A stretch of DNA of 64,000 nucleotides from Aquipluma nitroreducens (GCF_009689585.1 NZ_AP018694.1:1178001-1242000), one strand, 5' to 3'; shown: positions 43,556 through 54,500, numbered from the stretch's first letter. Numbers and translations: made by a program. The notes: generated by a model from the sequence alone, not told the origin.

Positions 43556-45031
43556 TTATACAATACTTTTCATGGCGGTCATTTCGGCACGCAATTCTTC
43601 GCCAATGATTTCAACATCGTGGTAACGAATAATTTCGTTTACGCTGATCAGTTGTTTGTTGTCAACACCATTGCCTTTGCCTGCTCCATATGGTTTCCCA
43701 ATTACGTCAACATCAATTTTCGACATGAAATCGGCCAACAGAGGTTTGCAGGCATGATCAAATAAATAACAACCATATTCAGCAGTATCAGAAATTACAC
43801 GGTTCATTTCGAAGAGCTTTTTACGTGCAATGGTGTTTGCAATCAGCGGAGTTTCGTGCAGCGACTCATAGTAAGCCGATTCTTCTTTAATTCCGGCCTC
43901 AGTCATGGTTTCGAAAGCCAACTCAACGCCAGATTTTACGAAAGCAACCATCAAAACGCCATTGTCGAAATATTCCTGTTCGCTGATTTCCATGGTTCCG
44001 GCAGGAGTTTTCTCGAAAGCAGTTTCTCCGGTTTCGGCACGCCAGGTCAACAGGTTTTTATCGTCGTTTGCCCAGTCTTCCATCATGGTTTTCGAGAAAT
44101 GACCCGACATGATATCGTCCATGTGTTTCTGGAACAATGGGCGCATGATGCGTTTTAATTCTTCGGAAAGCTCGAAAGCTTTAATTTTAGCCGGATTAGA
44201 TAAGCGATCCATCATGTTGGTAATTCCACCATGTTTCAATGCTTCGGTAATCACTTCCCAACCATACTGAACCAATTTGGAAGCATATCCGGCATCAATT
44301 CCTTTTTCAACCATTTTGTTGAACGACAGGATTGAACCGGTTTGCAATAAACCACAAAGAATGGTTTGCTCGCCCATCAAATCCGATTTAACTTCGGCAA
44401 CAAACGACGAACTTAAAACGCCAGCTTTGTGGCCACCAGTAGCAGCAGCGTATGCTTTGGCAATTTCGAAACCATCTTTATTCGGGTCGTTTTCAGGATG
44501 AACGGCAATCAAAGTAGGGACACCAAAACCACGTTTGTACTCTTCGCGAACTTCTGATCCTGGTGACTTTGGAGCAACCATGATTACTGTAATGTCTTTG
44601 CGGATTTGCATTCCTTCTTCAACAATATTAAACCCGTGCGAATAAGAAAGTGCTGCTCCTTTTTTAATCAAAGGCATCACCGCATTAATTACGCCAGTGT
44701 GTTGTTTATCCGGAGTGAGGTTGATAACCAAATCAGCAGTCGGAATCATTTCTTCGTAAGTTCCAACTTTAAATCCGTTTGAACTTGCATTTTTGTACGA
44801 CTGACGTTGTTCTTTAATTGCTTCGGCACGAAGTGTGTACGAAATATCCAATCCTGAATCGCGCATGTTTAAACCCTGGTTCAAACCCTGAGCGCCGCAA
44901 CCGATGATTACGATTTTTTTGCCTTCCAGCTTTTTAACGCCATCAGCAAACTCCGAACTGTCCATAAATTCGCAGGTACCCAATTGTTCTAACTGAAGAC
45001 GCAACGGTAATGTGTTGAAATAATTTGCCAT
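43556..45031 (-). CDS. ilvC: Ketol-acid reductoisomerase, long class II type
   Basis: 491 residues, the length of the E. coli-type class II enzyme with duplicated knotted domains. The NADPH-binding motif is [17 protein letters not shown] (about 35-51); [21 protein letters not shown] is the conserved loop. It rearranges and reduces acetolactate or acetohydroxybutyrate to dihydroxy acids in valine, leucine and isoleucine synthesis. It is separated from ilvDBN by an AraC regulator and a DUF4251 gene and has its own 202-bp upstream region. Confidence 0.96.
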   Translation of the reverse strand: MANYFNTLPLRLQLEQLGTCEFMDSSEFADGVKKLEGKKIVIIGCGAQGLNQGLNMRDSGLDISYTLRAEAIKEQRQSYKNASSNGFKVGTYEEMIPTADLVINLTPDKQHTGVINAVMPLIKKGAALSYSHGFNIVEEGMQIRKDITVIMVAPKSPGSEVREEYKRGFGVPTLIAVHPENDPNKDGFEIAKAYAAATGGHKAGVLSSSFVAEVKSDLMGEQTILCGLLQTGSILSFNKMVEKGIDAGYASKLVQYGWEVITEALKHGGITNMMDRLSNPAKIKAFELSEELKRIMRPLFQKHMDDIMSGHFSKTMMEDWANDDKNLLTWRAETGETAFEKTPAGTMEISEQEYFDNGVLMVAFVKSGVELAFETMTEAGIKEESAYYESLHETPLIANTIARKKLFEMNRVISDTAEYGCYLFDHACKPLLADFMSKIDVDVIGKPYGAGKGNGVDNKQLISVNEIIRYHDVEIIGEELRAEMTAMKSIV

Positions 45032-45190
45032 TTTCTTTTTGATTTTATTGTGTTTAGAATTTTGTCAAAACGTTGATCTTACAAAGCAAAAGAATAATCA
45101 TCAAAATGCAGAGTAAAAAATCAATTATTTTAGGTACTTTTCATGGATTACCAAATTAAAAAACTTATAATCGGATTAATTTTAACTAAA

Positions 45191-45223
45191 TACCAATAAG
45201 TTAATACTTTTTTCATATTGGTA
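45191..45223. promoter_or_regulatory. Inverted repeat between ilvC and the AraC-family gene
   Basis: TACCAATA (45191-45198) and TATTGGTA (45216-45223), 17-nt spacer. It may be the terminator of the AraC gene or an operator for ilvC; no T run supports the first. Confidence 0.35.
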
Positions 45224-45233
45224 ATTTTACCAT

Positions 45234-46121
45234 TCATTTAAACGATTCAGAACGAAACTGTACTGGAGTGAAACCAGTTTCCCTTTTAAAAAACTTCGTA
45301 AAATACGACTGATCTTCAAAGTTCAACTGATTAGCAATTTCAGAAATGCTCAAATTCGTATGAACCAGCAAACGTTTTATTTCAAGTAATTGTTTCGCTT
45401 TAATGATTTGGGAAGAAGTTTTGCCTGTCAGCGATTTTACGGTTTGGGTCAAATGATTCGGAGTTATGCCAATCATTCCCGAATAATCGCTCATCGAAAG
45501 ATTCTTCTGGTGATTTTCTTCGACCAGATGAAAAAACCGTTTAACCAGGATTTGTCCTTTCCCTTTATTCAACAGATTTTCAGTTACCTGATAACGAGCG
45601 GCACAGGTAGTCAGGATGAGATCGAGAATGGAGCGCAGCATTTCAGTATTTGATTCTTCAGTATCACGAATTTCAGCAATACCTTGCCTGAACAAACTTT
45701 CCAGGAAACGAATGTCATTCTCATTTTCGAGCAACAACGGCGGATTATCCTGATGAATGGTGTAAAAAAATGGAAATTCAATCAGGGTATTCTGATTGCT
45801 TCGATTGAGTAGGTAAAAATCAGCAGTAAAGATAAAAATGAAGCCTTCGATATCGTTTGAAAGTTCGAGTTTGTGCGCCTGTCCGGGCGACATAAAGAAG
45901 ACACAGGGTGGCTTGATTTCATACTTGTTTGTATCAATCACATGATAGCCAGAACCCTTCAACAGATACAATACCTCGAAAAAATCGTGCCGGTGTGGAT
46001 ATTTTACGCTAAAGTGACGGTTGGCATCAAACACCTCAACCTGAAATTGTTGACTTTTTCGTTCAGGAGAACTGAAATTGTGCAAACTATAAACCGGCAA
46101 TTGTTCGGCGTGATTCTTCAT
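45234..46121 (-). CDS. AraC-family transcriptional regulator
   Basis: 295 residues from ATG 46121 (MKNHAEQLPVYSLHNFSS); the in-frame ATG at 46142 lies inside a palindrome and is less likely. The N-terminal cupin-like part (YPHRHDFFEVLYLLKGSGYHVIDTNKYEIKPPCVFFMSPGQAHKLEL) binds a small ligand. The C-terminal AraC DNA-binding domain has MSDYSGMIGITPNHLTQTVKSLTGKTSSQIIKAKQLLEIKRLLVHTNLSISEIANQLNFEDQSYFTKFFKRETGFTPVQFR-type helices. It sits upstream of ilvC on the same strand, but no evidence ties it to branched-chain amino acids. Confidence 0.9.
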   Translation of the reverse strand: MKNHAEQLPVYSLHNFSSPERKSQQFQVEVFDANRHFSVKYPHRHDFFEVLYLLKGSGYHVIDTNKYEIKPPCVFFMSPGQAHKLELSNDIEGFIFIFTADFYLLNRSNQNTLIEFPFFYTIHQDNPPLLLENENDIRFLESLFRQGIAEIRDTEESNTEMLRSILDLILTTCAARYQVTENLLNKGKGQILVKRFFHLVEENHQKNLSMSDYSGMIGITPNHLTQTVKSLTGKTSSQIIKAKQLLEIKRLLVHTNLSISEIANQLNFEDQSYFTKFFKRETGFTPVQFRSESFK

Positions 46122-46125
46122 AAAT

Positions 46126-46152
46126 GTACTTTCGCATTGCATACGAAAGTAC
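46126..46152. promoter_or_regulatory. Palindrome at the start of the AraC-family gene
   Basis: GTACTTTCG (46126-46134) and CGAAAGTAC (46144-46152) are perfect 9-bp arms with a 9-nt spacer, 4 bp before the ATG at 46121. It may be an autoregulatory operator or a 5' UTR hairpin. Confidence 0.45.
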
Positions 46153-46182
46153 GAACAAATTGGTTAAAATACCACGCCGATT

Positions 46183-46725
46183 CTATAAATGCTGGCCTAC
46201 ATACACTGAAGATTTTTCCCAGGGAACAAAATTACCATCAAAGGTCAGTCTGCCCGAACTCATTCCTGTCAATGTTGCTGTTCCTCTACCTGAGGCTGAA
46301 ATATTAATAAACAAGTCGTAAATACCAATCGTAGTCATCACATTCATCCTTAAGGTAAATGCCTTGTGCTTTGCATCTTCAGTTAATTCCCACTTATTGA
46401 TATTGCCTTGCGCAGTTACACCACCCACTCCATTTGGACCTATTCTGAAATTCGAACCAATTTGAATTGTAGCTTCAGTAGAATCAACAGCGACAAAGTT
46501 AATCGTGGAATTTACGAGGACACGGTTACCATACCGGTCTTGTAAATAATCGGCCTCTAGCACAAAGTCTTTATTCTCCAGCATGGCTTTGGTCTGCTGA
46601 AAATCCTTTTCAAGATCAGCGTTCCGCTTTTCCTTTTTAGTTAGAATCGCATTTTCATCATTCCCCTGAGCAAACAAAACACTGGCCGAAATGATGAGTC
46701 CGAAAAATAGAATTAATCTTTTCAT
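46183..46725 (-). CDS. DUF4251 periplasmic protein
   Basis: 180 residues with a signal peptide (MKRLILFFGLIISASVLFAQ). The body LENKDFVLEADYLQDRYGNRVLVNSTINFVAVDSTEATIQIGSNF ... GGVTAQGNINKWEL follows the DUF4251 pattern; the C-terminus is beta-rich. The family is common in Bacteroidota and has no known function. It stands alone between the AraC gene and the ilvN terminator. Confidence 0.8.
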   Translation of the reverse strand: MKRLILFFGLIISASVLFAQGNDENAILTKKEKRNADLEKDFQQTKAMLENKDFVLEADYLQDRYGNRVLVNSTINFVAVDSTEATIQIGSNFRIGPNGVGGVTAQGNINKWELTEDAKHKAFTLRMNVMTTIGIYDLFINISASGRGTATLTGMSSGRLTFDGNFVPWEKSSVYVGQHL

Positions 46726-46915
46726 GGCTTTATCCTTTCTTTTTTATTCCTGATAAGCGTTCACAAGATTCATTCCGAAGTGATAAAAAACAAGACCTCA
46801 TTTTTATTCGTTAGCAAAATTTAACGATTGAAATATTCGCCTTCGCGAAATATGATTTGAATATCTGAATTTTCATCTGTCAATAATTTGTTTTTTGAAT
46901 CACTGAAGCGCAAAC

Positions 46916-46964
46916 AAAAATGCCTAAAGTTCCTGACAAAGAATTGTCTATCAACTTTAGGCAC
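46916..46964 (-). terminator. Intrinsic terminator of the ilvDBN operon
   Basis: TGCCTAAAGTT (46921-46931) pairs perfectly with AACTTTAGGCA (46953-46963); a small GACAA/TTGTC hairpin lies in the loop; five T follow on the minus strand (46920-46916). Confidence 0.82.
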
Positions 46965-46992
46965 TTCAAATTGTGGCACTCCGAACTCTCTT

Positions 46993-47535
46993 CTAATCCA
47001 CCTGTTCGAGCATGGCATCGCGTTCTTGCAGAAAAACAGAAAGTCTTTCAATGGTACTACGGGTAATGGCAACCCTTCCAGAGCGTATAAACTGAGTGAC
47101 ACCAAAAGCATTCAATTCATCAAACAACTTTTGAGTTTCGTCTGAATGACCTGTTTTTTCGATTACCACATACTCGCGGGTAACTTCAAGGATTCGGGCT
47201 CCCGAATTACGTACGATCCTTTCCACTTCATCCGAATCGAACAAAAACTCGGTCGAAACTTTATACAGGGCAATTTCCTGATAAATCATCTCATCGTTCG
47301 TATTGGCAAAAACTTTCAGAACATCAACTATTTTCTCCAGTTGCCCAACAACTTTTTCAACCCTGTCAGCAGTTTCGCGAATCACAATGGTGAATTTAAA
47401 AACTCCGGCAATAGCCGATTCCGAAACCGTTAAACTGTCAATATTGATTTTCCGCCGGGTAAAAACAATCGTTATCCTACTTAATAATCCAATATGGTCT
47501 TCCGAAAAAACGGTTATGATATATTCTTGTTTCAT
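46993..47535 (-). CDS. ilvN: Acetolactate synthase small (regulatory) subunit
   Basis: 180 residues. Two ACT-type regions are visible: YIITVFSEDHIGLLSRITIVFTRRKINIDSLTVSES (1-40) and a second half with IYQEIALYKVSTEF and RAILEVTREYVVIEKTG-like segments typical of IlvH/IlvN. It binds valine and tunes the large subunit in the cytosol. It starts 12 bp after the ilvB stop and is the last gene of the operon before the terminator at 46916. Confidence 0.93.
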   Translation of the reverse strand: MKQEYIITVFSEDHIGLLSRITIVFTRRKINIDSLTVSESAIAGVFKFTIVIRETADRVEKVVGQLEKIVDVLKVFANTNDEMIYQEIALYKVSTEFLFDSDEVERIVRNSGARILEVTREYVVIEKTGHSDETQKLFDELNAFGVTQFIRSGRVAITRSTIERLSVFLQERDAMLEQVD

Positions 47536-47547
47536 GTCAGTATTGAT

Positions 47548-49245
47548 TTAAGGTTCGAGTAAAATATCAGAGATTGAAGCTCCGGTTGGAATCATTGGAA
47601 AAACATTATCTTCCTGTTCAACAACCACTTCAAGTACATATGGACCATTATGATCGAGCATTTCCTGAATAGCACCTTCCAACTGATCGCGTGAAGTTAC
47701 TTTCTGCGATGCCAATCCGTAAGCTTTGGCAATTCCAACAAAATCAGGGTTTTTCATTTCAGTAAACGAATACCGTTTTTCGAAAAACAGTTGCTGCCAT
47801 TGACGAACCATACCTAAAAAATTATTATTCAGGATGATGATTTTAACGTCCAGATTATATTGCGAAATCGTTCCCAATTCCTGAATGGTCATCTGAAACC
47901 CACCATCGCCCGACATCGAAAATACTGTACGATCAGGACGACCAATTTTAGCGCCCATTGCGGCAGGTAAACCATAACCCATTGTACCAAGTCCTCCGGA
48001 AGTGACATTACTTCTGGATTGGGTAAATTTAAAATAACGGGAAGCAATCATCTGTTGCTGACCAACATCGGTAACCAGAATTGCATCGTTGTTCGTTTTT
48101 TCGGAAGCAATGCGCACCACCTCACCCATGGTAAGTCCAACCTTCTTCGGATGAATATCATGCGAAATCACCTTCTCGTATTCAATTTTATCACATGCCC
48201 TAAATTCATTGAGCCATTCCTGATGCGAATTTGGTGCGACATTATCAATCAGCATCCGGAGCGATTTTTTTGCATTTCCTAAAACCGGAGCATCGGCATG
48301 TATAATTTTATTGATTTCAGCAGGATCGACTTCAAGATGTACAATTTTAGCCTGTCGGGCATATGCGGCCACTTTCCCGGTTACCCGATCGTCGAAACGC
48401 ATTCCAATGGCAATAACCACATCAGCTTCATTGGTTTTGATGTTCGGACCATAATTTCCATGCATTCCAAGCATTCCAACATTTAGCGGATGCTCGCTTG
48501 GAAGAGCCGAAAGTCCAAGCAAAGTCCATGCTGCCGGTATTCCGGTTTTTTCAACAAACTCTTTCAATTCAGCTTCAGCTCCACCCAGAACAACACCATG
48601 ACCAAACAAAACAATTGGCTTTTTTGCTTCGTTGATAATATCGGCAGCTGCTTTTACCTGAAATGGATCTACAGGATATTCAGGTAGGTAACTCCTGATC
48701 TTAGTGCATTTTTTATACTCAAAATCGATCTGAGCAAACTGCGCATCCTTCGCAATATCAATCAACACAGGTCCCGGACGGCCAGTAAGTGCAATGTGAA
48801 ATGCCTTGGCAATTGCTTCAGGAATTTCCTCAGCATGTGTAACCTGATAGTTCCATTTGGTTACCGGCAACGAAATACCCACCACGTCTGATTCCTGAAA
48901 AGCATCGGTTCCGAGCAATGGCGATGCAACCTGACCTGAGATACAAACCAATGGAATGGAATCAATCAGTGCATCGGCCAAACCTGTTATCAGGTTAGTT
49001 GCCCCAGGGCCCGAAGTTGCAAAGCAAACACCGACTTTACCAGTTACTTTTGCATAACCTTCGGCAGCATGAATTGCTCCCTGTTCGTGCCGGGTGAGGT
49101 AGTGAGTTACTTCCTGGTCGTAATCGTATAGTGCATCATAAATCGGCATGATTGCACCTCCCGGATACCCAAAAATTGTATCAACCCCTTCCGCCAAAAG
49201 AGATTTGATTACGGCTTCTGAGCCGTTTATTCGCTGTGTTGCCAT
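47548..49245 (-). CDS. ilvB: Acetolactate synthase large subunit
   Basis: 565 residues. The N-terminal part has IFGYPGGAIMPIYDAL and the catalytic Glu in LTRHEQGAIHAAEGYAKVTGKVG; the central FAD-type domain follows; the C-terminal TPP-binding motif is GLGTMGYGLPAAMGAKIGRP ... SMSGDGGFQMTIQELGTISQYNLDVKIIILNNNFLGMV (GDG to NN). It condenses two pyruvates, or pyruvate with 2-oxobutyrate. Second gene of the ilvDBN transcript; the 114-bp gap to ilvD contains AT-rich sequence with TTTAGG repeats but no clear terminator. Confidence 0.96.
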   Translation of the reverse strand: MATQRINGSEAVIKSLLAEGVDTIFGYPGGAIMPIYDALYDYDQEVTHYLTRHEQGAIHAAEGYAKVTGKVGVCFATSGPGATNLITGLADALIDSIPLVCISGQVASPLLGTDAFQESDVVGISLPVTKWNYQVTHAEEIPEAIAKAFHIALTGRPGPVLIDIAKDAQFAQIDFEYKKCTKIRSYLPEYPVDPFQVKAAADIINEAKKPIVLFGHGVVLGGAEAELKEFVEKTGIPAAWTLLGLSALPSEHPLNVGMLGMHGNYGPNIKTNEADVVIAIGMRFDDRVTGKVAAYARQAKIVHLEVDPAEINKIIHADAPVLGNAKKSLRMLIDNVAPNSHQEWLNEFRACDKIEYEKVISHDIHPKKVGLTMGEVVRIASEKTNNDAILVTDVGQQQMIASRYFKFTQSRSNVTSGGLGTMGYGLPAAMGAKIGRPDRTVFSMSGDGGFQMTIQELGTISQYNLDVKIIILNNNFLGMVRQWQQLFFEKRYSFTEMKNPDFVGIAKAYGLASQKVTSRDQLEGAIQEMLDHNGPYVLEVVVEQEDNVFPMIPTGASISDILLEP

Positions 49246-49359
49246 CTTATTTTAATTTTTATTTGTTTTCAATTTTAAAGTTTGAAGTGCCTAGAGTAAA
49301 ACTCCATGTGCGATCTTCGTTTTTACAACTTTAGCGCACTTTAGGTACTCTAGTTTACT

Positions 49360-51189
49360 TTAGTCAATCAATCGCATTGCTCCGCGATCGGCTGAAGAAA
49401 CCATACTGGCATAGGCTTTCAACGCCTTGCTCACCTTACGGTCACGCGGGTTTGGCAGATATGCCATATTACCTTTTGCGACTTCAAGTTCTCTGCGCGC
49501 AGCTAATTCCTCATCACTCAGGAGAACATCAATTTTGCGTGTCAGGATATCGATTTCGATTAAGTCTCCATCCTGAATCAAAGCGATATCGCCGCCAGCA
49601 GCAGCTTCCGGAGAAACATGCCCAATTGACAATCCTGATGTTCCGCCTGAAAAACGTCCGTCGGTAATTAACGCACAAGCTTTGCCAAGGTTCATCGATT
49701 TGATGTACGAAGTTGGATACAACATTTCCTGCATTCCTGGGCCGCCCTTCGGGCCTTCATAAATAATGACTACCACATCGCCGGCCTGCACTTTATCGCC
49801 AAGAATTCCATTGCAGGCATCGTCCTGCGATTGGAATACCTTGGCAGTTCCTTTAAAATGATAGACTGAGGGATCAACTCCTGCGGTTTTAACAATACAG
49901 CCGTTGCGGGCAATGTTGCCGTACAAAACAGCCAAACCACCATCTTTGTTGTAAGCGTGTTCGTAATCGCGGATACAACCGTTGGCACGGTCGGTATCTA
50001 ATTCTTTAAAATAGTTTTCATGCGACCCCATAACCAGATTACGTCCACCACCGGGTGCTGATTTATATCTCCGGAAGGCATCTTCAATCGCTGTTGGAGC
50101 CATCACATCGTATTTGGCTATTGCTTCACCCAACGTATTTCCATCGGCACGAGGAACTGAAGTATCGAGCATACCTGCACGTGAAAGTTCGGCCAAAATA
50201 CCAAGGATTCCACCGGCACGGTTTACGTCTTCCATGTGGTAATTCCCACTTGGGGCAACCTTGCAAAGATTTGGGGTAACGCGCGACAATTCGTCAATGT
50301 CTTTCATCGTGAAATCGACTTCACCTTCTGACGCAATAGCCAAAATATGCAATACTGTATTGGTTGAACCGCCCATGGCAATATCGAGTTTCATCGCATT
50401 CTGGAAAGCAGCTTTTGTGGCAATATTTCGTGGCAAAACCTTTTCATTGCCATCTTGGTAATATTCGTAAGTCATATCAACAATCCGATTGGCAGCCTCA
50501 TCAAACAGACGCTTACGGTTAGCATGGGTTGCCAGAATAGAACCGTTTCCAGGAAGAGCCAGACCAAGTGCTTCGGCCAGACAATTCATTGAGTTAGCGG
50601 TAAACATTCCGGAACAAGAACCGCAGGTTGGACAAGCGTCACGTTCAACTTTTGAGATTTGCACATCGGAAACAGAGTTATCAGCGGCCATCACCATGGC
50701 ATCAACCAAATCATACATTTTACCATCAATCTTACCAGCTTCCATAGGACCACCAGATACAAAGATGACAGGTATATTGAGGCGCATAGCAGCCATCATC
50801 ATTCCGGGGGTAATTTTATCGCAATTTGAAATGCAAACCATTGCATCGGCGCGATGTGCATTGCACATAAATTCGACGCTATCGGCTATTACATCACGCG
50901 ATGGCAACGAATACAACATTCCGTCGTGTCCCATGGCAATTCCATCGTCAATGGCAATGGTGTTGAACTCTGCCGCGAAACAACCTTTTTTCTCGATGAT
51001 TCCTTTGATATACTGACCAACTTCATGAAGATGAGCATGGCCGGGGACGAATTGTGTAAACGAATTGACGATCGCAATTACTGGCCGTCCAAAATGTTCT
51101 TCCTTCATTCCATTTGCTCTCCAGAGGCTTCTTGCTCCAGCCATACGCCGTCCTTCGGTCGTTGTAGCTGATCTCAATCGATTTTGCAT
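49360..51189 (-). CDS. ilvD: Dihydroxy-acid dehydratase
   Basis: 609 residues. The Fe-S ligand and signature motifs are [42 protein letters not shown] and the C-terminal [20 protein letters not shown]. It dehydrates the dihydroxy acids made by IlvC to the 2-oxo acids of valine and isoleucine; the enzyme uses an iron-sulfur cluster. First structural gene of the operon, 26 bp after the attenuator terminator at 51216-51251. Confidence 0.97.
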   Translation of the reverse strand: MQNRLRSATTTEGRRMAGARSLWRANGMKEEHFGRPVIAIVNSFTQFVPGHAHLHEVGQYIKGIIEKKGCFAAEFNTIAIDDGIAMGHDGMLYSLPSRDVIADSVEFMCNAHRADAMVCISNCDKITPGMMMAAMRLNIPVIFVSGGPMEAGKIDGKMYDLVDAMVMAADNSVSDVQISKVERDACPTCGSCSGMFTANSMNCLAEALGLALPGNGSILATHANRKRLFDEAANRIVDMTYEYYQDGNEKVLPRNIATKAAFQNAMKLDIAMGGSTNTVLHILAIASEGEVDFTMKDIDELSRVTPNLCKVAPSGNYHMEDVNRAGGILGILAELSRAGMLDTSVPRADGNTLGEAIAKYDVMAPTAIEDAFRRYKSAPGGGRNLVMGSHENYFKELDTDRANGCIRDYEHAYNKDGGLAVLYGNIARNGCIVKTAGVDPSVYHFKGTAKVFQSQDDACNGILGDKVQAGDVVVIIYEGPKGGPGMQEMLYPTSYIKSMNLGKACALITDGRFSGGTSGLSIGHVSPEAAAGGDIALIQDGDLIEIDILTRKIDVLLSDEELAARRELEVAKGNMAYLPNPRDRKVSKALKAYASMVSSADRGAMRLID

Positions 51190-51215
51190 ATAGTTTAATC
51201 TTAAATTATTACCCT

Positions 51216-51251
51216 AAAAAAAAGCCCTTCTCATTAAATGAGAAAGGCTTT
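51216..51251 (-). terminator. Attenuator terminator of the ilvDBN leader
   Basis: On the minus strand AAAGCCTTTCTCATT (51251-51237) pairs with AATGAGAAGGGCTTT (51235-51221, one U-G pair), then eight T (51223-51216), between the leader peptide and ilvD. Confidence 0.88.
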
Positions 51252-51284
51252 CAAGTTTTTAGCTTACATTATACCATTCTCATT
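51237..51284 (-). promoter_or_regulatory. Antiterminator pairing of the ilvDBN leader
   Basis: AATGAGAATGG (minus strand, 51284-51274), lying over the leader stop codon, is complementary (one mismatch) to CCTTTCTCATT (51247-51237), the 5' arm of the terminator. Forming it prevents the terminator. Confidence 0.75.
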
Positions 51285-51345
51285 CAGCACGAAGGAGGAC
51301 CACCACGCTGATAATGACTAGAGATATAATGCTGATATTTTTCAT
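51280..51345 (-). CDS. ilvL: ilv leader peptide (21 residues)
   Basis: The ATG at 51345 begins MKNISIISLV and the peptide ends VLLRAE with TGA at 51282-51280. Of 21 residues, five are Ile, four Val and three Leu, including a Val-Val-Val-Leu-Leu run. All three branched-chain amino acids are sensed by codon choice (ATC, ATT, ATA, GTC, GTG, CTA, CTC, CTT). It lies between a promoter and the terminator/antiterminator ahead of ilvD, the design of ribosome-mediated attenuation. Confidence 0.8.
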   Translation of the reverse strand: MKNISIISLVIISVVVLLRAE

Positions 51346-51367
51346 TACTGTTGTCGTTTAATGTTGG

Positions 51368-51397
51368 CAAATGTAGAAATTAATTTGAACAACCAAA
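51368..51397 (-). promoter_or_regulatory. Promoter of the ilvDBN operon
   Basis: Minus-strand -7 element TACATTTG (51375-51368) and -33 element TTTG (51397-51394) with 18 bp between. The transcript would start about 16 nt before the leader ATG. Confidence 0.6.
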
Positions 51398-51515
51398 ATA
51401 AATTTGAAAGTAAAATACTTGTTTGTCTGAAAAACCATAAAAAAATCCATTCCATTTTAAACAATTAAATTGCTAATGTGATGTTTTTACAAACAATTTC
51501 GAATTTGAGATTTCT

Positions 51516-54500
51516 TCATTTTATCAATACTTTTCGGCTTTCAGTCCTGTTTTCATAAACCATCCGAAGTATATATTGCCCTGATCGGAATCCTTTCACA
51601 TTTATCTGGAAACCATTCGAGATCGTAAAATCATCGTGAAGTTCTGAATAATAAACCTGACCATTCACTCCAACCAATTCAATTACATACATTCCGCAAG
51701 GTGCATTTTGCAATGAAATGTTCAACATATCTTTCGCCGGATTTGGAAATACCTGTAATTCGTTCTTTTTCATTTCGAATTCACCAACATGAACAGTAAT
51801 TTGAGTTGAAGCATCAAATTCTGCCGGAGTACTTTCCATTAAGCTAACATTGTCGGTGGCAATACTGTAGAATTTATACTTTGAACCAACATTACCAGTA
51901 AATTCAGCCGATTTTAAGGTTGTATTAATTTTAAATGGCCGCAGTGCAATGTCATTTTCCATTACATAAACAGAATAATATGCAACTCCTGAACCGACAT
52001 CACTACCAGTCCACGACACCGGAAAATTATTGTTGATAGTCGCATTAAGCGCATACACCTGACTTTGGGGTTTGTCTAAATCGAGCGTATTTACGAACTC
52101 ATTTGTCGCAATTGGAGTATTGGCATCAAATACAATGAATGCTTTATTTTTAAGTGCAGAATTTGTTCCCAATTCCTTTTTCAAACCAACCGAAAAGCTA
52201 ACAAACCCTTCACCTACCCGATTGGTATTATTTGGAGGAAGAAATCCAACAAACGGATCTTCCTCAATATCCATTGTGGTTGGATTTAATGACATAAATT
52301 CCCATTTAATAGCTCCTGAAATTGTATCCAGTTTTCCGGAAACGCGTGCAATCAAATTCATTTTTGGTTTCATGTCAACATCCATCGAAAATTGCCTCAG
52401 CTTCTTGCCATTAGGTGCAAGGATTGTATCGCCAAATCCGAATGATCCGAATCCGAACTCTTTGAAGTCAAATTTCTTTATATCAAGTGTATCCGTAACT
52501 GTGACAACATGTGCAGGAGCAGTTGCTGTGCTTTTGTTCTCGAACAAAATGGTATAAGGCATGGTATTGTTTTTCTGAACCCAATGCAGATCGCCAAATC
52601 CGGCAGGCCCGATCATTTCGTTGGGGTCGAAAGATGAAACGGCATTAATACCCATCTTATTTTTATACAGTGGATCATACAACTCGTGGCATTCCTTGTT
52701 TTTCTGATAACCGTCGAACATCGATTTAACCAACATTCCACCTTTCAGAATGGCTTCTGCCCCCGTAAAACTTGCCCCACAACTAATTACACACGATGAT
52801 AATCCATACACATGATCCCAGAATGTTTTAGGTTTATCGGGTTTCGGGCTAACGGCATCAAATGGATTCCAGGCATAAGTTAAAACATCGTAAGCACAAC
52901 CTATAGGCAATACCATACCAATAAGATCGGCGGCTCCTGATGAAGCGGCATCCATCGCTGCTGAAGCCACACAGGCATTCAGTTTCGTTTTCTGATCGGG
53001 CCAGTCATCGGTTGCTGAACTTGCACTCTTTGTAGAAGTTTGTTCAGTTCTGTAGAATGGTGCATTCATCCAGCTTTCAATATTAAAACTCCCCGGACTC
53101 TTCACCCTGATATGAATATTTTCAGAACTTTTAGCTGTAATCATCGGAACAACTAACGAATAAATCCGAGCATCCTTCCCAATTCCAAAGTAGTCTTTCC
53201 ATATAAAATAATCTTTTGTTCGCGCAGTTATTAAGGATGGAAATTTTGTTTTGATATATGCATTGGCTTCAATCCTGAAATCGATCAATTCGACTTCAGT
53301 TTCCGGATAATTCTGAATGGCGATATTTAATGGCACTCCCAACGCATCAAGATTCCCATTATTACCATAATTAATCGTGTACGATTGCCACCTGTTAAAT
53401 AAAATTGCTCCTCTACCCGAAACACTGACCCAAGGAGCTGGCTGTTCAGCCGTAACAATTGCAAAAGCATCTTTAAGAATTTGCTCCGCGCCATTTTGCT
53501 TAACAACCACATCCCATTTTCCAATTGCTTTTCCGTTCAGGTTAAAATAGGCAACAAGCACACCCTTGGCCGTCCCTACCAGTTTTTCTCCTGAAATATC
53601 AGATTCTCCCGACTTGCGCAAGGAAATTGTAGTTCCTTCAACAACCAAACCTCCACCGAAAACCGAAATTGTTGCATATCCGCCATTCCCAGCCTGAAGT
53701 GGTTCAACCCGGTCTAACCCAACGACAGTTGCTTTTTTAATGATTGCCGTTTTGCTGTTGCTATTCATGGCTTCGAGCGAAATGCTGTACTCTCCTGCTT
53801 TTGGATAAGAATATACAGGATTTCCATTATCTGAAACGGTTCCGTCGCCATAACTCCAGTTGTAGGTTTTCCCGTTTTGAGTTTTATTGGTCAGCGAAAC
53901 CTGATTCATGTTTTGGTAAAAGTCGAATTCAGGGATTGGAGGATTAAAATCGGAGGTCTTCAAAATGCCCAGATACAAAGGAATCGCATCATTTCCATTT
54001 CCGGAGACGTCTTTAAATGTATCGTCAAAATTCAGAAAAAGCTTTAATCCGGATTCATTACCAGTAAAGGTTTTTACCTGATTTTTCAACAGTTCGTCCT
54101 GCGAAAGTGCTTTATTCCATAATCTGATGTTATCGACCTGATATTTGGTGGTTCCATAAAATGCGCTTCTCGACCCAATCATCAACAGTCCATTTCCCTG
54201 AATAATCTTACCGGTCACGGTTTGCTGAGCGCTTAAAAGCCCGTCGACATAAGTTTTAAAATTATTCAATCCGGATTTGGCATTGTAGGTAAATGCAACA
54301 TGATGCCAAAGTGTATCAGCAATAGAACAGGCTCCCCAGTTGACAAAATCGCCCTTGTCGGTTTCCAATCCCGAATTAACACAGAATTTCCCATTGGTTT
54401 TTCGGAACCCTAACTGATAGCCATTGGGTGCATAATCGTAGGAATCTGCTCCGTTCACTTTAGCCAAAACATTTACCTCGTGCAGCGATGCAGGATCAAG

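Noticed and set aside
49246-49359. Gap between ilvB and ilvD as a separate promoter or terminator
   Set aside because: It contains repeated CTTTAG/TAGGT-like pieces but no perfect stem with a T run and no TAnnTTTG element in the right orientation.
50489-51016. 175-residue plus-strand ORF opposite ilvD
   Set aside because: Shadow of the highly conserved ilvD; no domain.
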